Source of the DNA: Halocafeteria seosinensis
Lineage: Eukaryota > Sar > Bigyra > Bicosoecida
Reading direction: 5' to 3'
Assembly (NCBI GenBank): GCA_001687465.1
Contig: LVLI01000263.1
Coordinates: 62,001 to 126,000, forward strand
Length of the DNA: 64,000 bases
Below are positions 57,855 to 64,000 of the stretch, in pieces. A program made the position numbers and the translations under genes. The notes beneath the pieces are model-generated. The model was not told the origin of the DNA, searched no databases, and saw nothing but the letters and a program-made list of their open reading frames with translations. Numbering within the stretch: the stretch's first letter is position 1; each line of letters opens with the position of its first letter.

Positions 57855-60463
57855 ATGATGCGACGAGCTGCTGCAGCGACAATATGTCGCTCCCAACTCC
57901 CCTACAGAGGTTTTGGAACATCATCTGCCATCTCTTTGTGCCGCCAGAAGTTTATGAGTGCCCCTATATCTAGGCGGTCCTTCTCTAAGGAAAATCGCAA
58001 TGCATTGATGGATACCTTCCGGTCTCCAATCACTCCAATTAATCTCAACACTGAAGGAGCCTCCAATTCCTACTCCTGTGATGTGGTGGTCATTGGGGGA
58101 GGACATGCGGGCTGCGAAGCAGCTGCCGCTGCAGCTAGAACGGGTGCATCTACTATTCTCCTCACGCAGAAAGTCTACACAGTCGGAGAGATGAGCTGCA
58201 ACGTAAGTACACCATGACGGGTTATGGTGTAGTAAACTCTGGCAGGATGTGGACTTCCTTTGTCGGGATATTGCAGCCGTCATTTGGTGGAGTAGGCAAA
58301 GGGACGCTGGTGCGCGAAATAGATGCACTGGATGGTCTTATGGGAACCGTTGCTGATGACGCCGCTGTGCAGTTTAAAGTCTTGAATCGCTCCAAGGGAG
58401 CAGCCGTGCAAGGACCACGAGTACAGGCTGATCGCGACCAATATAAGATGAGGATGCAAGAGATGATAGCTGCTCAACCAAATCTACGGGTAGTAGAAGC
58501 TAGTGCGGAAGATCTCGACTTAGATGGTACGGCTCATTGAAACAACAAGAAGTGGTGACTAATTCTCCTTTATGTGTGTCGTGTTGTCTTCCAGAAGCCC
58601 CCAATGGTGTCCCCAAGGTCAGAGGCATCACCACCGGAGATGGAGGATACATCAGGGCACAAAAGGCAGTTCTTACAACTGGGACGTTCCTCAGAGGGGT
58701 AATACACATCGGTGACAGATGCTACGCAGCCGGGCGGCATGTCAGAGACAGGTAAGTGTCGCCGCTACCAACGATTATTCTACAGCCTTGATTGAGTATG
58801 CTCCCTATGCAGCGATGAAGTTGAAGCTCCCACTGTGGGCTTGGCCGGTACTTTAATGCGCTTAAATTTTCCCCTTTCAAGGCTCACAACTGGTACCCCT
58901 CCGAGGCTTGATGGTCGAACCATTGACTATACTAATCTGGAACCACAACAAAGTGACCCTATTTCGGTGCCACTGTCGTTCCTCAACTTTGGGAAGTCTA
59001 TGCGCAACGAAGGAAACTTAATCCGTTGCCATTTGACATTTACGAATCAAAAGACACACGACGTAGTTTCCCAGAACTTTCACCGTTTGCCTCAGTTCGT
59101 CGCTAACGAGGGTAAGGGGCAAGGGCCAAGGTAAGTTGTTTCTGCAAATTTGTTTTTTGGGCCGTGTCAATATTCTGATTTTGCCCTTCACAGAAACTGC
59201 CCGGCCTTGGAAAGGAAAGTATTACGATTTCCGGATAGAACCAGTCATCAGGTATGGCTTGAACCGGAGGGGTTGAATACGGATGTTGTTTATCCAAATG
59301 GTAAGTGCAACTTGCTTGTTACGCATCGCACAACGTACCTTATCTGTTGGAGGTTGAGATTGTCACCAGGAATTACCACTGCTCTCCCGGAAGAGATACA
59401 AGAAGACATGGTTAGAACTATACCTGGCCTTGAAGAGGCAAAAATCGTACGTTTTTGGAAACGACTATGTATTGTTTGGCAGATGCGACGTACAAACTTC
59501 CTACTACAGACACGACCGGCCTACTCTGTCGAATATGATTTTGTGGATCCTCGAACCTTGTACTCGTCCCTCGAATCGCGGCCTATTAGTGGCCTCTTTT
59601 TAGCTGGTCAGATCAACGGCACTACTGGTTACGAAGAAGCCGGTGCTCAAGGAATCATTGCCGGAGCTAATGCCGGTTTTATTGCTACTGGAAGGTCCCC
59701 GATGATCATGGACCGTACTAACTCCTTCATCGGCGTACTTATTGATGACCTCACTACTCTGGGAACAACAGAACCATATCGGATGTACACATCTCGCTCT
59801 GAGTATAGACTGAGCGTCCGTGCTGAAAACGCTGATCTACGTCTGACCGAACTTGGTCGTGAAAGAGGGATTGTTGGGTCAACCCGGTACGAGAATTTCC
59901 TGGAAAGGAAGTCAATGATCGAAGCTGGTCTGAAGCAGTTGGACTATTTCCGCTTAACTTCTCACGACTGGAAAAACAGAGGATTCAATTGCAGCCAAGA
60001 TGGACAGTGGAGAAGCGCCGCCGATATTCTATCTTTCCCCGGAGTAGATATGAGCATGTTGAAAGATTCTATTGGGCTGCCACAAGATCTGGAGGGTCGT
60101 TGGCAGAATAGTGTTGAGGAGCACATTCAGGTCCGTATATATGTGTCTGTTATGTTTCTCTGAAGTACTGATGCAACATTTTCCCTTGTCCTGCAGATTG
60201 AGTGCAAGTATAGAAACTACTTAGAGAGACAGCGCAGAGAAATCGAAGAGTTTAAGAACTCCGATGCCTTAGAACTCCCTCCTAATGTAGACTTCAATTC
60301 GCTTTCCCAGATTAGCAAAGTAGAAGCTGAACGACTGTCGGATGCGCAACCGAGGACGCTTCACGCCGCCTCGAGACTACCTGGCATCCGACCGAGCACA
60401 CTTATGGTGCTGCATAAACTGGCCAAGCGTGAACACTCCCAACAATCCAAGGCTTCTAACTAA
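57855..60463 (+). CDS. MTO1: Mitochondrial tRNA-modifying protein MTO1 (MnmG/GidA)
   Basis: FAD-dependent enzyme that, with the GTPase MSS1/GTPBP3, modifies the wobble uridine of mitochondrial tRNAs. Eight exons (57855-58202, 58277-58526, 58595-58751, 58813-59130, 59194-59300, 59370-59446, 59510-60130, 60197-60463) give 714 residues, as in other eukaryotes. The first about 75 residues are basic and Ser-rich, a presequence. FAD-binding [10 protein letters not shown] starts near 81; [18 protein letters not shown] follows; GPR-x-CPALE corresponds to signature 1 (Asn replaces the usual Tyr); [19 protein letters not shown] is signature 2. The C-terminal helical domain ends [10 protein letters not shown]. 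One donor is GTCCGT. Intron positions are all in frame. Confidence 0.95.
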
Positions 60464-61403
60464 ATATGACAAAATAAGAATGCAACCCGGAAATAACTGT
60501 AGTTGTGATCTGTTTAAGGGCTAAAGTCCGGTTATATCATACAAAACATACTTGTAGACACAGAGGAGACGCTCTATAAGACTACCCCGGTAGACTCCGT
60601 GAGAAGATAGGCAGTGAGTGCCTGTGAGTCGATAATGTCAACAGTGACCCCTGTTGTCTAAAATCACGTGAATGTACTCAAGCTTCGTCGTATTACCCTA
60701 CTGTGTTTGTATACGGACGTAAAGTTTACTAGCGAGGGGGTAGTAGAAGATGTGGTTGTAGCGTAATGGGAAAGATATCCTCACGGTGAAATCACCCATA
60801 CGATCAGTGTAGTGTATCAAGCAGTGCGATGACGCATTGCGTTCTGTTCCGGAATCGGGCCGCGATAATCGGGATCATCTGAAGTATGCTGCGGGGACGG
60901 CCAGCGATTAACAGGGAATTCCACTCAAAGCGAAGGATATTCAGATATGGCGCAAGATAGGCTTGATATTGGAGACTATCTACGCATGGATAAAATGCCA
61001 CTGAAGGGAGAGAGAGGGAGGTGCTCGTAGACCAACGAAGGGAAAGAGAAATGAAGCCAGTTATGGCTAACCCCCTCTTCTTGTTATCCACGTAGGTTAT
61101 CCTCCCCATGCATACAACAACAAACAAGGATGCCTGCAGAGCAACACACTTCGCTAGACCGTCTTATATGACAAGTTGTGCCATATGTTGCATCATGATT
61201 CATAACAGCTGCTAGACTACTGGTACAACACCTGTCTTTTGTGGTGTCTTCACAGTCGTTCAACTTTTAACAGAGCTTCACATCATTTGTCTCGTTGATA
61301 CAAAGGAGCTCTACTACGTTCTCCTCCCGGTTTGTACGTGCGACTTAGATCAGAAGGGCCACTTTTGTCTGTGATAGTAAGGAGACAAATAATAAAAGTC
61401 GCC
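60464..61403. other. Spacer between MTO1 and LCMT1
   Basis: About 940 bases without a supported gene. It includes an exact hairpin CAACAG/CTGTTG near 60638-60655. A tRNA-like fragment near 60755 was examined and rejected. A purine-rich GAGAGAGAG patch is near 61010. Confidence 0.45.
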
Positions 61404-62946
61404 ATGGCTGAAGATAGCGCCACAGGCGGCGCTTCATCGTCGCACTCCACCCAGGGGTCTCGAAGGAAGCAAGGGTATGCAGAGCAGCATTCACAAGGAA
61501 ACGTGGAAGGAACTTCGGACGATGCAGCTGTCAGTAAACTGTACGTGCGCTGTTGGTTGTTTCATAATATTGCTGGGAGGAATTCAACGGGTTGATGTGC
61601 AGCTCTGCTGTCAAACTCGGTTATATAGATGACCCATTTTTGCACTATTTTGTCAAAAAGCACAAAAGAAGATCTCCCCTAATCAACCGAGGTATGTTCC
61701 CACCGGCATGGACTTCGTACTCAGAATATCTGATATAGTGCCTGAATCGTGACCCCACAGGATACTTCGCTCGGATGATAGCTCTGGAAACGATTGCTAC
61801 AGATTTCGTGAATCTCAATCGAAGAGGATGTCAGATCGTCTCTTTGGGTGCAGGACAAGATACTCTCTTCTTTCGCTTAGCGGTACGTTATCCTGGACGA
61901 TTTACTGCGCAGTTCTCTGATTGAATTCGACCGTGGTTGGAAACAGAAAGAAAATCTATGCCCAACGAAGTTCTTCGAGATCGACCTTCCAAGTGTTACT
62001 CATTTGAAGACTCAAGTACTAGAGGGAAATACGTCTCTTCGTCAAATGATTCTGAGTGATGACCCTTACCAAACGTATGATGAAGTTTTCAGGAAGAGTG
62101 AGGTACCAAACGAAGCTGCAGGGGACTTCCGACCCCGTGGATCCCGGTATGCGCTGATAACAGCTGACTTAGCCGATTTAGAGGATTTGAAATCGAAACT
62201 ATGTGAAGAGGCAATTGATTTCAGGTAGAGTAAACTTACATATGTGCTCATGCGTTGTAGAGTATCGACTTCACGATGTCCTATTCATACAGTTTACCTA
62301 CCCTCTTCATTTCGGAATGCGTACTAGTGTACATGGATCCTCGCCAGAGCACGCAATTGATAAATTGGGCTGGGAATGCATTTCCCAGCGGAGCTTTTGT
62401 TACGTATGAACAGATACATCCAGATGATGCTTTCGGGCATGTAAGTGCACACATAAGCTTCTTTGCGATGCACTCCCTTAATGCGTTTTGATATATTGTG
62501 TGCATCCATCCGCAGATAATGCAGCAAAACCTGTCCTCAAGGGGTGCGTCCCTGAAAGGGCTTCACGCGTATCCAACCCTGACAGCTCAAGCAGCAAGGT
62601 ATACGGATAACGGTTGGTCGTACGCAAGCGTCGCCGATATGAACGACATTTACTACAAGTATATCCCGCAGTAAGTCCACATTTGAGAGGACTGAGATCA
62701 TACCGCTCGGCACTGCGATTTGTGCGCAGAGAAAAACTGAAGGACGCCGAACAACTGGAAATTTTCGATGAATTTGAAGAGTGGCACTTGATGATGGGAC
62801 ACTACTGTATAGCTGTTGCGATCAATGACCAAAGCAACAGGCTTGGGGAGCCAGATGAGCATGGCGAGGTCCGGATACCCCCGGAATCGCTCTTACGATT
62901 ACTGTGGTCAAAGCATATATATTACCCGGATGATACAGCCAAGTAA
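61404..62946 (+). CDS. LCMT1: Leucine carboxyl methyltransferase 1
   Basis: Methylates the C-terminal leucine of the PP2A catalytic subunit, controlling assembly of the phosphatase. Seven exons (61404-61540, 61603-61691, 61761-61882, 61947-62224, 62293-62440, 62516-62670, 62730-62946) give 381 residues; the family is about 330, and the extra length is a disordered N-terminus of about 45 residues. Landmarks: DDPFLHYFV, the SAM-binding loop SLGAGQDTLFFRL near residue 103, FFEIDLP, ADLADLEDLKSKL, LFISECVLVYM, FVTYEQIHPDDAFG, and a final block around MMGHYCIAVA. All introns are 59-75 bases. Confidence 0.95.
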
Positions 62947-63569
62947 AACGGTGTTAGGCGGTTCCACAATTCAGAGCCTCTCGCTGTCTCCGCATGAGGC
63001 AGACTGAGGTCTGCCAGATGAGGTTGAGCGGACAGTCTCAATCGTAGCACTAAAGTTGTGTAGTACGATTTCTGTATTCAATATACAGTGGTATCCACTC
63101 CTGTTCTTGAACAGTTTCTACCGGTTTTAATTCCGTGCAGGGTGCGTATCTTTCCGCGTCCGCATGGACGGCTACAGGCTTCCACGCACACTGCTATCAC
63201 AGTCTGTTGAACGACCTAAGGGGTACATCGATGACCTTTAATGATACAGATATACTATTTCCCCGTCGGCCTCTTCGCAAGTTCTGCGATATGCGAAGCG
63301 GACGCACGCGGTCACCAGGAGCTGTGTGTTCCCCGCCATTCTTCGCTAGCTCCGGCATTGCGCAAACAGGGCAGTCACTTCCGTACAAGTAGGTTTCCTA
63401 CTCCACGCCTATTGTTACCGTGTAATCTGGATTGATATGTGTTCCAAGTTCTTCAGTTGCTAATTCTGGTCCCCAGACACGATCTGAAGAAGAATAATAT
63501 GCGAAGGCTGGTTCTGTTCTTCGGCGTAAGTCGGCATGTAGCTGGTGCAAGCGAGTGCGGTGGTGAGAA
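62947..63569. other. Spacer before the last gene
   Basis: About 620 bases with no supported frame; probable LCMT1 3' end and promoter of the gene at 63570. Confidence 0.4.
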
Positions 63570-64000
63570 ATGAAGGGTGCTATGCGAACGGAGAGGCACA
63601 AGAAAGGAGTGAACAGTCGTCCCACTGTAAGCAGCAGGAGTCTATGGCACTGTTCATTCATTGTTGCGCTGATTTTCAACGCTCTGGCGACCTCCGCCTG
63701 GGCAGCGACGGTGTCTAGACACCGGGTTGGACCGCAAGATGTCAACAGGCTGTTTGCGCAGCAATTTCGACGAGATCCTTTCACCAATACAAACCGTGCA
63801 CTATCTGAACTGAGCGTAGACAATTTTGATGAGCAAGTCGCGCAGATTCTGTTCCATGAGTTCAATGTGTCCTCCCCGCAACAGTTTCGCAACCTCCAAC
63901 TCGACGGCCTCGTAGATGCTTGCGAATCGCTTAAAATTGCCCATACGTCATGGAACGATGTGCAGAGAAATGGTTGTTCGTTGACTCTGGCAAACTTAGA
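63570..64000 (+). CDS. 5' part of an unknown secreted or signal-anchored protein
   Basis: Reading frame open from the ATG at 63570 to the end of the window (143 codons, no stop). A basic N-terminus is followed by a hydrophobic signal or signal-anchor segment (WHCSFIVALIFNALATSAWA, residues about 26-45). The rest is helical and Asn/Gln/Phe-rich (NRLFAQQFRRDPF, VAQILFHEFN, LQLDGLVDACESLKIAH). No family is recognised. The gene continues beyond the window. Confidence 0.5.
   Translation, partial: MKGAMRTERHKKGVNSRPTVSSRSLWHCSFIVALIFNALATSAWAATVSRHRVGPQDVNRLFAQQFRRDPFTNTNRALSELSVDNFDEQVAQILFHEFNVSSPQQFRNLQLDGLVDACESLKIAHTSWNDVQRNGCSLTLANL

Noticed and set aside
60750-60830. tRNA-like stretch (GTTGTAGCGTAATGGG...)
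   Set aside because: It resembles a box A, but no T-loop GGTTCRANNCC box or closing acceptor stem follows, and a permuted arrangement was not found either.
63398-63892. Reverse-strand 164-residue frame at the window end
   Set aside because: It is the antisense shadow of a forward frame with signal sequence that stays open to the window edge.

Overview
The window is a gene-dense, intron-rich stretch of a nuclear genome from a microbial eukaryote. Reconstructed genes are separated by short spacers (several convergent pairs end 14-85 bases apart). Most are split by GT...CAG introns, mostly about 59-90 bases long. There is no operon, no CRISPR array, no insertion sequence and no convincing tRNA or rRNA. 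The lineage cannot be fixed from the sequence alone. A plant-like complex I NDUFB8 subunit, a cytosolic multidomain acetyl-CoA carboxylase, a plant/giant-virus-type DUF2828 protein and an alpha-tubulin without Lys40 fit an algal or other unicellular protist better than an animal or a fungus. That is inference.

Layout. 0.3-6.5 kb: NDUFB8, a secreted or luminal PA-domain protein (reverse strand) and a STE11-type kinase with a C-terminal SH3 domain. 7-16.6 kb: a single-pass membrane protein, MLH1, TRAPPC2, an unknown membrane protein, RPL18, AP2S1 and an intronless DUF2828/vWA protein. 17-24 kb: an ER-resident MANF homologue, a Nudix hydrolase, a low-complexity protein with LG motifs, and a mitochondrial RCC1-repeat protein. 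24-34 kb: acetyl-CoA carboxylase (2754 residues) and a mitochondrial pyrimidine-nucleotide-type carrier. 34-40 kb: a doubtful small gene, a second LG-motif protein, alpha-tubulin and a 1.5 kb gap. 40-48 kb: a Pumilio/PUF protein, an unusual protein joining a UBR box, a degenerate RRP6-like exonuclease fold and a zinc knuckle, and NOT4. 48-53.5 kb: two tandem TMEM175-type channel paralogues, one with seven introns and one with one. 53.7-64 kb: a degenerate DHYC protein acyltransferase, mitochondrial ribosomal protein uL29m, ubiquitin-L40, MTO1, LCMT1 and the start of a secreted or membrane-anchored protein cut by the window end.

Functional themes. Five genes serve mitochondria (NDUFB8, RCC1-like, nucleotide carrier, uL29m, MTO1). 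PUF, the UBR/pseudo-exonuclease protein and NOT4 lie side by side and touch mRNA decay and ubiquitin. MANF and TRAPPC2 belong to the early secretory pathway, and AP2S1 to endocytosis. Almost every multi-exon model was built by hand from splice signals. In each, the summed exon length is a multiple of three and the intron phases agree, which is the main internal check on the coordinates. The best candidate for something undescribed is the UBR box / dead exonuclease / zinc-knuckle protein at 43.5-45.8 kb.
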